From: Thalassolituus maritimus
GTDB lineage: Bacteria; Pseudomonadota; Gammaproteobacteria; Pseudomonadales; Oceanobacteraceae
Direction of reading: 5' to 3'
Assembly: GCA_913019975.1 (NCBI GenBank)
Contig: CAJWBH010000001.1
Location: forward strand, 186,001 to 250,000
DNA: 64,000 bases
The position numbers and the translations under genes are program-made. Within the stretch, counting starts at the first letter, position 1. Every line of letters begins with the position of its first letter. Shown in pieces: positions 44,043 to 55,542 of this stretch. Below the pieces are notes generated by a model. The model did no database searches and was not told the origin of the DNA. It worked only from the letters and a program-made list of their open reading frames with translations.

Positions 44043-44486
44043 ATGACTGAAGCCATGCGCAAAATTCTGCAGCATTGCCGAGACAACGGTGATTTTGATG
44101 CTGTGATTGATGCTGTTCCGTATGCCGGGCTACTGGGTATTAAGCTGCACGCGATGGATCTGCAACCAACATTTATTCTGCCCGCAAATAAAGACAATAT
44201 CGGTAACCCGATGCTACCAGCCATTCATGGTGGTGTGATTGCGGGGTGCATGGAAACCTCAGCGGCGCTGCACCTGCTGATGACCATGGAAAGTATTGCT
44301 CTGCCTAAAATCATCGACTTCTCGATTGATTATCTGCGTGCGGGGCGTCTGCAGGATACCTTCGTCAGCTGTCAGGTATGGAGACAGGGCAGTCGGGTTG
44401 CTAACGTGGCCATTAACGCCTGGCAAACCGATCCCGGTGAACCTATCGCTACGGCGCGAGCACATTTCTTGTTGGTTCAGGAGTGA
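44043..44486 (+). CDS. PaaI-family hotdog thioesterase (second of a tandem pair)
   Basis: The 147-residue protein shows GNPMLPAIHGGVIAGCMETS, IDFSIDYLRAGRLQDTFVSC and ATARAHFLLV. It is related in fold to, but clearly different in sequence from, its upstream neighbour, so the pair may form a heteromeric hotdog enzyme or serve different substrates. The RBS AAGGGAG is close to the start. Confidence 0.88.
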   Translation: MTEAMRKILQHCRDNGDFDAVIDAVPYAGLLGIKLHAMDLQPTFILPANKDNIGNPMLPAIHGGVIAGCMETSAALHLLMTMESIALPKIIDFSIDYLRAGRLQDTFVSCQVWRQGSRVANVAINAWQTDPGEPIATARAHFLLVQE

Positions 44487-44606
44487 GATTTTCCGACCGC
44501 TAAGAAAAATCGCACAGGGAAATGAGTGCGGTTATTCAGAGGTGCTTTAATTTCAGAGTGCGCCTTGTAAAGAAAGGGCGAATCACCATACACTGTCAGC
44601 GAATTA

Positions 44607-46653
<2,047 letters not shown>

Positions 46654-46656
46654 GCC

Positions 46657-47811
46657 ATGTCTTCAATAGCCGTGATCGGCGCTGGTTTGATGGGAAGGCT
46701 ACTCGCCTGGCGACTGAGCCGGAGCGGGATGCAGGTCACTGTTTACGAACGCGCCAGTGAAGAAACACCTGAATGTGCGGCATGGACTGCCGCTGCAATG
46801 GTTGCCCCTGTTGCTGAAAAACCGCTGTGTCATCCCGAGGTTTTTGATCTCGGTATGGAGTCTCTGACTCTATGGCCCGGGCTTCTGGAGGATTTATACA
46901 AAGACTCTGGTATCCGGGTGCCATACCGACGTCGCGGCACCCTGGTTGTTGCGCACCCGTCGGATCAGGCAGAAATGGATTTGTTTAAGCGTGATATGAG
47001 CGCCCCCGATATTTCGGGCGATTCTTATGCCGTTGCACTTGATAGTACTGGGCTTCGTCAGAAAGAGCCCGCGCTCTCTGGCGAATTTAAACAAGGCTTC
47101 TGGTTACCCGATGAAGCGCAGGTCGATAACCGTGTTTTACTCAGCACCTTACAGCTTGCTGCAGAAAAGCATGGTGCGGATTTCCATTTCGCCTGCGAAG
47201 TAAACAGAACGGACGGCCGCTATTCGCTTGACGTGCGCAGCACTGAATTATCCGATCCGGATTTCGATAAATTCGATAAAGAACTACAGCAGGCAGATCT
47301 CGTTATTGATTGTCGTGGAGCCGGAGCCCGAAGTGATGCTGAGCGGATTATTCGCGGAGTGCGTGGCGAAACGCTCTGGGTTTCCAGTCCGGGCACCGAA
47401 TTTCATCGTCCGGTGCGTTTGCTTCACCCCAGGTATCATTTGTATATGGTGCCGCGTGGGAACGATTGCTATCAGCTTGGTGCAACAGAACTGGAGAGTG
47501 ATGATTGCTCTCCGGTGAGTGTCCGTTCTGCAATGGAAATGCTGAGTGCGTTCTGGGTGCTTTCACCGGATTTTTCGGAAGCTCGGATTTTGTCTATGGA
47601 AACGAACCTCCGGCCTGCAACGCAGGACCACAGACCTTGCATAAAACTGCAGAATAATTCTGGGGGGCAGAAAACACTCTTTGTTAATGGTCTGTTCAGG
47701 CACGGATTCTTACTGGCACCGGCCTTACTGAAAAAGATCGAGTCACTGTTAACTGCTGAAGGGCTGGAGAGTATGAAAATGAGAGTATCTGAACAGGGAG
47801 GTGTGGCGTGA
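46657..47811 (+). CDS. thiO: FAD-dependent glycine oxidase ThiO
   Basis: The 384-residue protein begins with a Rossmann motif (IAVIGAGLMGRLLAWRLSRS) and later shows YMVPRGNDCYQLGATELES and the family end LFVNGLFRHGFLLAPAL. ThiO oxidises glycine to the imine used for thiazole synthesis. It starts three bases after thiC stops and its last bases overlap the thiS start. With ThiO present, the ThiH tyrosine lyase is not needed. Confidence 0.92.
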   Translation: MSSIAVIGAGLMGRLLAWRLSRSGMQVTVYERASEETPECAAWTAAAMVAPVAEKPLCHPEVFDLGMESLTLWPGLLEDLYKDSGIRVPYRRRGTLVVAHPSDQAEMDLFKRDMSAPDISGDSYAVALDSTGLRQKEPALSGEFKQGFWLPDEAQVDNRVLLSTLQLAAEKHGADFHFACEVNRTDGRYSLDVRSTELSDPDFDKFDKELQQADLVIDCRGAGARSDAERIIRGVRGETLWVSSPGTEFHRPVRLLHPRYHLYMVPRGNDCYQLGATELESDDCSPVSVRSAMEMLSAFWVLSPDFSEARILSMETNLRPATQDHRPCIKLQNNSGGQKTLFVNGLFRHGFLLAPALLKKIESLLTAEGLESMKMRVSEQGGVA

Positions 47812-48020
47812 TTGAGATCATCGTCAACGGTAAATCCATGGCCTGGACCAGTGAAAAAAATGTATACACTCTGATCATCGACACGCTGAACTATCCGGCT
47901 GAGAGCAGTCGTTTTGTCGTAGCCCTGAATGGCGAGCTTCTGCCAGCAGAGCAGTGGCCTTCAACCAGAGTAAACAACGGCGACATCATTGATGTGCTGG
48001 GAGCAATTACCGGTGGCTGA
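47808..48020 (+). CDS. thiS: thiamine sulfur-carrier protein ThiS
   Basis: A 70-residue ubiquitin-like protein ending in Gly-Gly (GAITGG), which becomes the thiocarboxylate that donates sulfur to the thiazole. The GTG start at 47808 has a strong RBS (GGGAGG) and overlaps the thiO stop by four bases. The activating enzyme ThiF is not in the window. Confidence 0.94.
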   Translation: MIEIIVNGKSMAWTSEKNVYTLIIDTLNYPAESSRFVVALNGELLPAEQWPSTRVNNGDIIDVLGAITGG

Positions 48021-48831
48021 TTCAGACGTATTTACTATTGCACGTGAAGAGATTTCAAGTCGCTTGTGGCTCGGGAGCTCAATGTACCCCTCGCCCGATA
48101 TAATGGTGTCTGCCTTTGCCAGTGCGCAGCCGGGGTTTGTCACCATGTCGCTGCGCCGACAGACGGCGGGTGATCTTGCTAACAACGATTACCACGAGCG
48201 TGTTAATCAATGGTTGGGCGCCAGCCAGTCGCGTCTGTTGCCCAATACTGCCGGATGTCAGTCGGCAAAAGAAGCGATTCAACTTGCCATTCTCGCGCGT
48301 GAATTATTCAAAACTTCATGGATTAAGCTTGAAGTTATCGGCGATGAATACAGCCTGCAACCCAATGTTTTCGAGCTTGTGAGTGCTGCCCGGGAGTTGT
48401 CTGCTCAAGGGTTTTACGTCTTGCCATATTGCACGGATGATCTGGTGGTGTGCGAGTCATTGTTGCATGCAGGATGCCCAGCGGTTATGCCCTGGGGCGC
48501 GCCGATAGGGACAGGTAAAGGCATCATTAATCCATATCAGTTACGTACCCTTCGTGCACGGCTGCCTGATACCACGATTATTGTTGATGCAGGAATCGGT
48601 CGGCCATCTCAGGCGATGCAGGCGATGGAAATGGGCGCCGATGGCGTGTTGCTCAATACCGCGGTCGCAAAAGCAGCAAACCCAGTGGCAATGGCAGGAG
48701 CCTTCGCTGCCGCCGTCGACGCCGGTCGGGCTGCTTTTCATGCGGGTTTTATGACTGAACGTGATATGGCATCGCCGAGTACGCCAGTGGCGGGCATGCC
48801 GTTCTGGCACACCGCCATGCGGGGAGGGTAA
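48013..48831 (+). CDS. thiG: thiazole synthase ThiG
   Basis: ThiG assembles thiazole phosphate from DXP, iminoglycine and ThiS-thiocarboxylate. The start is the GTG at 48013 (272 residues), with GGGAG upstream, overlapping thiS by 8 bases. Family segments are SRLWLGSSMYPSP, the Schiff-base region WIKLEVIGDEYSLQPN, PWGAPIGTGKGIINP and VDAGIGRPSQAMQAMEMGAD. Confidence 0.96.
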   Translation: MADSDVFTIAREEISSRLWLGSSMYPSPDIMVSAFASAQPGFVTMSLRRQTAGDLANNDYHERVNQWLGASQSRLLPNTAGCQSAKEAIQLAILARELFKTSWIKLEVIGDEYSLQPNVFELVSAARELSAQGFYVLPYCTDDLVVCESLLHAGCPAVMPWGAPIGTGKGIINPYQLRTLRARLPDTTIIVDAGIGRPSQAMQAMEMGADGVLLNTAVAKAANPVAMAGAFAAAVDAGRAAFHAGFMTERDMASPSTPVAGMPFWHTAMRGG

Positions 48832-48835
48832 TCCC

Positions 48836-50404
48836 ATGACTAGTGAAACTAAGCCTAGGTACTTAATGGCGATCTGCGCTTCTGACAGTCGTGGGGGAGC
48901 GGGTTTACAGGCTGCTCTGTCGCAAGCAGCTTTATCTGGGTGCGAATGCCGCAGTGTAGTTCTTGCAGTGACTGCACAGAGTCATCAGGGAGTGGAAGCC
49001 GTCAGTCATGTTTCAGCCTCTATGGTTGAAGCTCAGGTTCAGGCCGCGCTCAGAGACGGCCCGCCAGAAGCAGTCCTGATCGGCTGGCTGCCACCTGAAC
49101 CAGAAGTGTTGGAATATCTGCGGACGTTCCTGAACGAGCTTCAGGCCAGCAGTCGGGTGCCGGTCATCTGGGACCCGGTGGTGTCAGCGACTCTTGGGGA
49201 GCTACCGGCGGCACACTCTGGCCTTACCGGTTTAATTCCGAACGTGTCTGTCATGACGCCATCACTTGACGAGGCTCGTTGGCTGTTAGGAGATCAGACA
49301 TTGAGTGCCGCTGCGGCGGGCGCGGCTCTGCAGCATGCGGGTGCTCATACGGTGGTTATTACCGGTGGCGATGATGAGCAGCAGCAACACTCGGCCTGGG
49401 TTACAGACCTGATATTCAGCCGTTCTGATGAGAACTTTCCGGAGACGGCGGCAAAGCCCTCTTTTGCTCTTCATCAGCAGAGAGAAACAACCCAGGCGCA
49501 CGGCACGGGAAGTCAGTTCTCGGCGGCCCTTGCGGTTCAGCTCACAAAAGGTACGCGCTTGTACGATGCGATTGTCATTGCCGCTGCTGCCGCACGTCAG
49601 GCACTGATTGCCAGCTCGGGAGTCCTTGGTATTGAGTTCGGAGGCACTGAGTCCGGAGGCATGGAGCCTGAGCGCTCTGTCTACAGAAACTGCATTGCCA
49701 GTGCATTGCCGCAAAGCGGAGACGAGTGGCCCTTGATTACCGATGTTGGGACGTATCCGCGTACTGATCGTTTTGAACCTTATAATCCGGGGCTTTATGT
49801 GCTGACAGAGTCGTTGGATCACCTTGAAATGCTGCTTGATATGGGTGTGGATACCGTGCAATGGCGAATTAAAGCGCCGGGGACTGATTACAAGGATCAG
49901 ACTCGGCGGGCGCTGGCAATGTGTCGCAGTCAGGGGGTCAGTTTCTGGCTCAACGACGACTGGCCGTTAGCGCTTGAGCTGAAGCCAGATGGTGTGCATC
50001 TGGGTCAGGAAGATCTGGTCAGTGCGGATATCGACGCTCTTCACGCCGCAGGCGTCGCGTTAGGTATCAGTACTCACACCGAGTGGGAAATTGCCCGGGC
50101 ACGCGCCCAAAAGCCGAGTTATATCGCCTTTGGCCCAGTGTTTACGCCACTGTCCAAGCGCCTGCGCTATCAGCCTCTCGGTATCGATTGTCTGACCGCC
50201 TGGAGTAAGCGGTATCATACTTGGCCTCAGACCTGTATCGGCGGCATTGTTCCCGAAAACGCCCGCCTTGTTGCAGAGTCGGGTGTGGGGTCTCTGGCCG
50301 TAGTGACCTGTATCGCCGGTGGTCCAGCCGACGAGCCTCTTATGCGCAGTAACATCGCCGACCTTCGCGCAGCCCTTGAAATGTTCTCGCCAGCCCCAAA
50401 ATAG
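48836..50404 (+). CDS. ThiD-ThiE fusion: HMP-phosphate kinase domain plus thiamine-phosphate synthase
   Basis: The 522-residue protein starts at the ATG at 48836, behind GGAGGG. The N-terminal part (about 8-255) is ThiD-like: CASDSRGGAGLQAALSQAAL, LAVTAQSHQGVEAV, VMTPSLDEARWLLG and HGTGSQFSAALA. The last motif has Ser where ThiD usually has Cys (GTGC). The C-terminal part (about 320-520) is ThiE: VDTVQWRIKAPG, LNDDWPLALELKPDGVHLGQ, GISTHTEWE, and YIAFGPVFTPLSK. It completes the operon that provides both thiamine halves and joins them. Confidence 0.9.
   Translation: MTSETKPRYLMAICASDSRGGAGLQAALSQAALSGCECRSVVLAVTAQSHQGVEAVSHVSASMVEAQVQAALRDGPPEAVLIGWLPPEPEVLEYLRTFLNELQASSRVPVIWDPVVSATLGELPAAHSGLTGLIPNVSVMTPSLDEARWLLGDQTLSAAAAGAALQHAGAHTVVITGGDDEQQQHSAWVTDLIFSRSDENFPETAAKPSFALHQQRETTQAHGTGSQFSAALAVQLTKGTRLYDAIVIAAAAARQALIASSGVLGIEFGGTESGGMEPERSVYRNCIASALPQSGDEWPLITDVGTYPRTDRFEPYNPGLYVLTESLDHLEMLLDMGVDTVQWRIKAPGTDYKDQTRRALAMCRSQGVSFWLNDDWPLALELKPDGVHLGQEDLVSADIDALHAAGVALGISTHTEWEIARARAQKPSYIAFGPVFTPLSKRLRYQPLGIDCLTAWSKRYHTWPQTCIGGIVPENARLVAESGVGSLAVVTCIAGGPADEPLMRSNIADLRAALEMFSPAPK
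50375..50402 (+). promoter_or_regulatory. sigma-32-like heat-shock promoter for htpG
   Basis: CTTGAAA (50375-50381), 12 bases, then CCCCAAAAT (50394-50402) closely follows the sigma-32 pattern CTTGAAA-N(11-16)-CCCCATnT. It lies in the last codons of thiDE, about 96 bases before the htpG start. Confidence 0.65.
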
Positions 50405-50420
50405 GTCATCAGTACATAGT

Positions 50421-50454
50421 CGATGGCCAGTCAGCAATGGGTGGCTGGCCATCG
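50421..50454 (+). terminator. stem-loop between thiDE and htpG
   Basis: CGATGGCCAG and CTGGCCATCG pair perfectly around a 14-base loop. There is no T-run. It lies in the htpG 5' leader if the sigma-32-like promoter is used, so it may be a leader structure instead of a terminator. Confidence 0.4.
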
Positions 50455-50497
50455 GCGATCACAGTAAAAGGGCTGACACGTCTGAAAGGAGAGATGA

Positions 50498-52399
50498 ATG
50501 ACTGCCGCAAGTAAAGAAACACTGGGATTTAAGACAGAGGTTAAGCAGCTTCTGCACCTGATGATTCACTCTTTGTACTCCAACAAAGAAATTTTCCTGC
50601 GTGAGCTGGTGTCCAACGCATCGGATGCCTGTGACAAGTTGCGTTTCCAGGCGTTAACTAACAATGACCTGTACGAATCAGAGTCAGACCTGAAAGTCGA
50701 CATCACGTTTGATAAAGAGGCGAAAACCCTGACCATTGCCGATAATGGTATCGGTATGACCCGTGATGATGTTGTGAATCATCTGGGGACCATCGCCAAA
50801 TCAGGGACTGCTGAATTTCTGAGCCAACTGAGCGGCGATCAGCAGAAAGACTCGCAATTAATTGGTCAGTTCGGTGTGGGTTTCTACTCGGCCTTTATTG
50901 TTGCTGACAAGGTGATCGTTGAAACTCGTCGTGCCGGTGAGAGCGCAGAGCAGGGCACGCGTTGGGAATCCGAAGGCGAGGGCGAATTCAGCCTTGAGTC
51001 AATTGAGAAAGCTGGCCGCGGTACAAGCATCACCCTGCATCTGAAAGAGGGCGAGGAAGAGTTTGCTGACAGCTTCCGCCTGCAGAACCTGATCAAGAAA
51101 TATTCGGATCACATTGCGATCCCTGTATTTGTACAGCAGGACAGCAATGATGACGACGGCGAAGGTGAAGATGCCTCCGCTCCAGAAGCTGTGAACCAGG
51201 CGCAGGCGATGTGGACCCGCGCTAAGAGCGACATCAGCGACGAAGATTATAAAGAGTTTTATAAGCACGTTTCCCACGACTGGAACGAACCACTGACATG
51301 GATGCATAACACGGTCGAAGGCAAGCTGAACTACACCAGCCTGCTGTATATTCCGGCGCAGGCGCCGTTCGATATGTGGAACCGCGAAGCCAGCCGTGGC
51401 GTTAAACTGTACGTTCAGCGCGTCTTTATTATGGATGACGCCGAGCAGTTCCTGCCCGCGTATCTCCGCTTTGTTAAAGGTGTTCTGGACTCCAACGACC
51501 TGTCTCTGAACGTCTCTCGTGAAATCCTGCAGCAGGATAAGCAAGTCGATAGCCTGCGTTCAGCACTGGTGAAGCGAGTGCTGGATACACTCGAAAAAAT
51601 GTCGAAAAAAGACGCTGAGAAGTACCAGACCTTCTGGAATCAGTTCGGTGAAGTTCTGAAAGAAGGCCCAGCTGAAGATTTCGCCAACCGTGAAAAAGTG
51701 GCAGGTCTTTTCCGCTTCGCGACTACTCAGAGCGAAGGCACGGAGCAGACCGTTTCTCTTGCTGACTACATTGCTCGCATGCGCGAAGGTCAGAAGAAAA
51801 TTTACTACATCACTGGCGAAAATCACGACGCTGTTGCAGCCAGCCCGCACCTCGAATACTTCCGTAAAAAAGGTATTGAGGTACTGCTGCTGACAGATCG
51901 CGTTGATGAGTGGATGGTCGGCCACCTGAGTGACTTTGATGGCAAAGCATTCCAGGATGTTACCAAGGGCGAGCTGGATCTTGATGAGCTGGCTGACGAG
52001 TCCGAAAAGGAAGAGCAGAAGCAACTCGAAGAGTCGCACAAAGCACTCATTGAGCGTCTGGAAGCAGCGCTGAAAGACGACGTTAAAGAAGTCCGTGTCA
52101 GCTCGCGCTTGTCAGATTCTCCCGCATGCCTCGTGGTTGGCCAGTACGACATGGGTGGTCATATGCGTCGCCTGATGGAAGCTGCTGGTCAGAAGGTGCC
52201 AGAGCCTGAAGTTGCACTCGAAGTGAACCCGTCACATCCATTGATTGAGCGCCTTGATCAGGAAGCGGACGAAGATCGCTTCGCCGAACTGGCACAGGTC
52301 ATTCACGCGCAGGCCCAGCTTGCAGAGGGCAGTCAACTGAAGCAACCCGCTCAGTACGTTACCCGCCTGAACAAGCTGCTGCTTGATCTGATGAAGTAA
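50498..52399 (+). CDS. htpG: Hsp90-family chaperone HtpG
   Basis: The 633-residue protein is a full-length Htp[48 protein letters not shown], and [11 protein letters not shown] for the ATP lid. The middle domain has [16 protein letters not shown] and [10 protein letters not shown]. Acts as an ATP-driven cytosolic chaperone. A Shine-Dalgarno AAAGGAGAG precedes the ATG. Heat-shock control is suggested by the promoter inside thiDE. Confidence 0.98.
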   Translation: MTAASKETLGFKTEVKQLLHLMIHSLYSNKEIFLRELVSNASDACDKLRFQALTNNDLYESESDLKVDITFDKEAKTLTIADNGIGMTRDDVVNHLGTIAKSGTAEFLSQLSGDQQKDSQLIGQFGVGFYSAFIVADKVIVETRRAGESAEQGTRWESEGEGEFSLESIEKAGRGTSITLHLKEGEEEFADSFRLQNLIKKYSDHIAIPVFVQQDSNDDDGEGEDASAPEAVNQAQAMWTRAKSDISDEDYKEFYKHVSHDWNEPLTWMHNTVEGKLNYTSLLYIPAQAPFDMWNREASRGVKLYVQRVFIMDDAEQFLPAYLRFVKGVLDSNDLSLNVSREILQQDKQVDSLRSALVKRVLDTLEKMSKKDAEKYQTFWNQFGEVLKEGPAEDFANREKVAGLFRFATTQSEGTEQTVSLADYIARMREGQKKIYYITGENHDAVAASPHLEYFRKKGIEVLLLTDRVDEWMVGHLSDFDGKAFQDVTKGELDLDELADESEKEEQKQLEESHKALIERLEAALKDDVKEVRVSSRLSDSPACLVVGQYDMGGHMRRLMEAAGQKVPEPEVALEVNPSHPLIERLDQEADEDRFAELAQVIHAQAQLAEGSQLKQPAQYVTRLNKLLLDLMK

Positions 52400-52412
52400 G
52401 CCTTGCCTTAAC

Positions 52413-52448
52413 AAAATGCTCATGCGCTTCTGGTGTGTGAGCATTTTT
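52413..52448 (+). terminator. rho-independent terminator of htpG
   Basis: AAAATGCTCA and TGAGCATTTT form a 10-base stem with a 15-base loop and end in T5. Confidence 0.85.
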
Positions 52449-52594
52449 CCTGACACTCCCGTACACTCCTCAACACCTAGGTCACCATGCCTGTCTCTGG
52501 CGTACTTTTCCCAACGACAGACACGCTGGTATCATAGACCGATAAGAATTCTATTACTGAACATCTATTACTAAAAACAGGACGCCGTACCACG

Positions 52595-53173
52595 ATGAAC
52601 ACACTTACGTTGGCCCGTCGCATTTCTCTGGCTGCTATAGCGTCAGTCGCTGCAATTTCTACTTCTGCGATGGCTGGGGGATCTTTAGATATCAGCCTGG
52701 CGGACACTACTGCTCGCGTTGGCTGGGATGCCACCCGCATGGATACCGGTATGCACCTGAACCTGGCGGCTCTGCACGAGAGTGACCAGGGCGACATCAT
52801 CTCGGGGGGCGTTCATGTGGTGGATGTCCGTAATCCGAATTCAGACCTGTATATCGGTGTTGGCGCCAATGCTTACGGCATATTCACTGATGACAATGAC
52901 GGAGCCGCCATTGGTGTAGGCGGCTTTGCCCGTTACAACTTCCCGTTCAACCGTAACTTTGGTGTGAGTGGTCATGTGTACTACGCGCCGCCGGTTGTGT
53001 CATTCAGTGACGTGAATAACTTTGTCGATGCAGATCTGCGTCTGCACTTTAATATTCTGCCGACGGCCCACCTTTACACAGGCTTCCGCATGACCTCGGT
53101 TTCTTTTGATGATCAGAGCGGTCGTCATAAGATCGGCGATGGTCTGCACCTCGGCCTGAAGCTGAACTTCTGA
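52595..53173 (+). CDS. YfaZ-family outer membrane protein
   Basis: This 192-residue protein has a signal peptide (1 to about 27, SAMA-G) and a beta-barrel pattern (GGSLDISLADTTARVGWD, YIGVGANAYGIF, VGGFARYNFPFNRNFGVSGH, HLYTGFRMTSVSF) with a C-terminal Phe. This matches the YfaZ family of small barrels. The stop shares a base with the next start (TGATGA). Confidence 0.87.
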   Translation: MNTLTLARRISLAAIASVAAISTSAMAGGSLDISLADTTARVGWDATRMDTGMHLNLAALHESDQGDIISGGVHVVDVRNPNSDLYIGVGANAYGIFTDDNDGAAIGVGGFARYNFPFNRNFGVSGHVYYAPPVVSFSDVNNFVDADLRLHFNILPTAHLYTGFRMTSVSFDDQSGRHKIGDGLHLGLKLNF

Positions 53174-53637
53174 TGAGTCAGTGGCTGAGCTTCACCAACC
53201 AGAAACTCTATCAGGCACGATTGCTGTTGGAGCAGGCGCGTCGCGAAACCGGTAACCCGGCACTTGCTGAAGGGCTTGAGACCTCAGGCCTGTACCTTAT
53301 GCAGGATGCCTTTATTTCGTATCTGAATGAGCTGGCGACGCTTGCTACTTACCGCGGCGAAGTCAGTTCATTTTCAGATCTTCTGAACAAGACACCTCTG
53401 GTGACCGGTGAAATGACCGAGATTCGGATTCTGGCCGAGGACCCTTACTCATGGTTGAGTGCATTTCTGCGTGAGGCAGAAACGCGTTGGCGTCCGGGCC
53501 CGGCTGGAAACCCGCAGGCAGCGGGTGCGGTCAACGTCATTGCCGTTGCACAGAGCGATGACATACAGCCACAGTCCTGGTGGCAGCATCTGTCTGACCT
53601 GATCGATAGTCAGCGTGAGAATCGGCAGGAAAGCTGA
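53173..53637 (+). CDS. DUF6586-like cytosolic protein
   Basis: The 154-residue protein is mostly helical with no signal peptide: LSFTNQKLYQARLLLEQARR and GLYLMQDAFISYLNELATLA. It resembles a gammaproteobacterial family often found next to htpG (DUF6586). The function is unknown. It is translationally coupled to the YfaZ gene. Confidence 0.75.
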   Translation: MSQWLSFTNQKLYQARLLLEQARRETGNPALAEGLETSGLYLMQDAFISYLNELATLATYRGEVSSFSDLLNKTPLVTGEMTEIRILAEDPYSWLSAFLREAETRWRPGPAGNPQAAGAVNVIAVAQSDDIQPQSWWQHLSDLIDSQRENRQES

Positions 53638-53710
53638 TTCTCCCAGTGACTCTCGTATAAAGCGTCACCCCCCTGTGTTATCATCCGCGCTCAGAAACGA
53701 AGAGGCACTT

Positions 53711-53962
53711 ATGGCTGGTTTTTTCGAAATTGTAGAGTTATCCAATGGTGACATTGCCCTGCGTCGTGCCGACGAACAGGACAGCGATGCGCTGGTTCGT
53801 ATCTGTTTCTCTGAAGATGCGAAAGCAAGTCTCCAGGAGCACCATATGGATGTGGCCAGAGTAATGCTCGAGGCTGGCGTGCGCCTCGTGGGCGATCTGT
53901 CTGGGATGGAAGTCGAGAGTGACGACTTTGAGGTGCCGCAGAGCAGTCAGCACCTGCATTGA
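53711..53962 (+). CDS. conserved 83-residue hypothetical protein
   Basis: I start at the ATG at 53711 behind GAGGC. The protein begins AGFFEIVELSNGDIALRRAD and contains FSEDAKASLQEHHMDVARVM. It has no signal peptide or membrane segment and is acidic at the C-terminus. Short proteins of this type follow htpG-linked genes in related bacteria, but I know no function. A strong terminator ends it. Confidence 0.75.
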   Translation: MAGFFEIVELSNGDIALRRADEQDSDALVRICFSEDAKASLQEHHMDVARVMLEAGVRLVGDLSGMEVESDDFEVPQSSQHLH

Positions 53963-53990
53963 TTTGTCCCTGGCAGACAAATTCATAAAA

Positions 53991-54029
53991 AAATCCGGTA
54001 TCGGGCAACTGATACCGGATTTTTTTTTG
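53991..54029 (+). terminator. strong rho-independent terminator
   Basis: AAATCCGGTATC, eight-base loop, GATACCGGATTT, continuing in a run of T. Confidence 0.94.
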
Positions 54030-54097
54030 AATTTCAGTATCCTAACTAAAGCCCTGTTAACGGGTGTACTTGTGAAAATTGACTTCTGAGGATGAGA

Positions 54098-54370
54098 ATG
54101 AAAAAGCTAGTAGCACTCTCGACTGTAGTACTTTCCGCTTCACTGATCACCGCGTGCAGCGATGAGCCAGAAAGTTCTGAACTCGTTCAGGCATACACTG
54201 AAGCCCGTGAGCAGACGCGCACCGCGCTCGAAGAAACAAAAGATGCCATTAAAGCGATGGAGAACAACCAGGACGCGCTGGAAAAAGCCCTTGAGCGACT
54301 GGATCGTGTTGTTGAGTTGCACGAAAAAGGTGCCGTTGTGCACGTTCCTGCCGCTACTACTGCTCAGTAA
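54098..54370 (+). CDS. small helical lipoprotein, hypothetical
   Basis: The 90-residue product starts at the ATG at 54098, because GAGGA lies correctly for it and overlaps the alternative ATG at 54092. The signal peptide ends with lipobox ITAC. The mature part is one long charged helix (EAREQTRTALEETKDAIKAM, LEKALERLDRVVELHEK), probably a coiled coil in the periplasm. The family is not recognised. Confidence 0.68.
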   Translation: MKKLVALSTVVLSASLITACSDEPESSELVQAYTEAREQTRTALEETKDAIKAMENNQDALEKALERLDRVVELHEKGAVVHVPAATTAQ

Positions 54371-54383
54371 TTCGGGCGGATCA

Positions 54384-54405
54384 ACTACCAGCTCCGGCTG
54401 GTAGT
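54384..54405. terminator. 9-base stem with TCCG loop between convergent genes
   Basis: ACTACCAGC-TCCG-GCTGGTAGT. It separates the small lipoprotein from sulA. The T-content after the stem is low on both strands, so efficiency is uncertain. Confidence 0.6.
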
Positions 54406-54408
54406 GTC

Positions 54409-54834
54409 TTATTCTCCACGCACAATGAACAGGTGTGATCCGTTTTCTTCTGCGACACGGCGTAGCAGTTGACGGGTATCTGCCGCGAGTTCGCCTGACC
54501 ACTCAACAATCAAATGGCTTTTACCTGATCTCAGCGCCTTGATACACAAGTCAAACTGAGTAGCGACTTGAGTATTCAGGTGAAGTACCGGAGAGTCGCT
54601 GATGCCCGCTTTTGCCAGCCATTGTTTGTTCAGATTCTGGCTTGGGCTCAGCCACATCAACCAACGTTTCTGGTCGCTGCACAGAGCCAGCACAGGCAAC
54701 AGCTGGAAGGGTTGTAATGCACTGCCTTCAGACACAATGACTTCCGTCATACTGCCTTTAGGCACGCTTCTGACGGGTGCCGCAGAGCTGAGTGGTGCTG
54801 CTTCTGGACATACTTCGAAAGATAACTGACGCAT
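54409..54834 (-). CDS. sulA: SulA-like SOS cell-division inhibitor
   Basis: The 141-residue protein shows LLPVLALCSDQKRWLMWLSP, LNKQWLAKAGI and QVATQFDLCIKALRSGKSHL, in keeping with the SulA family that binds FtsZ after DNA damage. It follows lexA by 50 bases on the same strand, the arrangement known from Pseudomonas, and should be induced from the lexA promoter. Confidence 0.88.
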   Translation of the reverse strand: MRQLSFEVCPEAAPLSSAAPVRSVPKGSMTEVIVSEGSALQPFQLLPVLALCSDQKRWLMWLSPSQNLNKQWLAKAGISDSPVLHLNTQVATQFDLCIKALRSGKSHLIVEWSGELAADTRQLLRRVAEENGSHLFIVRGE

Positions 54835-54884
54835 AACAATCTCTCCTGTCGTGTACCGTTTACCTGTTACTCTGGTCGGTCGCG

Positions 54885-55484
54885 TTACTGGCGACGAATA
54901 ACACCTACGTATTTACCTTCAATCGCAAATTCCTGCTCTTTCAGGTTGACCTCAATCGGGGCGTAATTTTCGTTCTCAGCAAACAGAGTTACCTGATTGC
55001 GGCTCTTGTGGTATCGCTTAACGGTTACTTCTTCACCGACGCGGGCAACCACGATGTCACCATTGCGTGCGGTCTCTGCTTTATGCACTGCGATGTAATC
55101 GCCATCCATGATGCCGATGTCGATCATGCTGTCGCCATGCACCTCGAGCAGGAAGTTCGCTTCCGGCTTAAAGAACGACGGCGGAATTTCGCAGTAATCT
55201 TCAATATGCTCCTGAGCCAGGATAGGTTCACCGGCTGCAACGCGACCGATTACCGGCAGCCCCGGAGAGTCTTCACCTACGATGCGAATGCCACGGCTGG
55301 CACCTGGCATCATCTCAATGGCACCTTTTCGTGCCAGTGCTTTCAGGTGTTCTTCTGCTGCATTCGGTGAGCGGAAGCCAAGTTCTGCGGCAATTTCTGC
55401 TCTCGTCGGCGGGTAGCCTGTTTCGTCAATGGCTGAGCGAATCAGGTCAAGAACTTCCTGCTGGCGAGCCGTGAGCTTTTCCAT
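54885..55484 (-). CDS. lexA: SOS repressor LexA
   Basis: The 199-residue LexA has the winged-helix start [20 protein letters not shown] and [20 protein letters not shown]. The self-cleavage site is Ala84-Gly85 (GRVAAGEP), with catalytic Ser119 (GDSMIDIGI) and Lys156, all at E. coli numbering. It represses SOS genes until RecA triggers cleavage. Three SOS-box-like sequences lie in the 60 bases upstream, so it is autoregulated. Confidence 0.98.
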   Translation of the reverse strand: MEKLTARQQEVLDLIRSAIDETGYPPTRAEIAAELGFRSPNAAEEHLKALARKGAIEMMPGASRGIRIVGEDSPGLPVIGRVAAGEPILAQEHIEDYCEIPPSFFKPEANFLLEVHGDSMIDIGIMDGDYIAVHKAETARNGDIVVARVGEEVTVKRYHKSRNQVTLFAENENYAPIEVNLKEQEFAIEGKYVGVIRRQ

Positions 55485-55498
55485 GACATTTATCCAGT

Positions 55499-55514
55499 CT
55501 GTTGATTTATACAG
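55499..55514. promoter_or_regulatory. SOS box 1 (LexA operator)
   Basis: CTG-TTGATTTATA-CAG fits CTG-N10-CAG. It begins 15 bases upstream of the lexA start codon. Confidence 0.85.
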
Positions 55515-55517
55515 TGT

Positions 55518-55533
55518 GTGTAAATATATACAG
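55518..55533. promoter_or_regulatory. SOS box 2, imperfect (LexA operator)
   Basis: GTG-TAAATATATA-CAG. The A/T core is ideal, but one half-site has G for C in the first position. The gap to box 1 is three bases. Confidence 0.7.
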
Positions 55534-55542
55534 TACCTTTTA

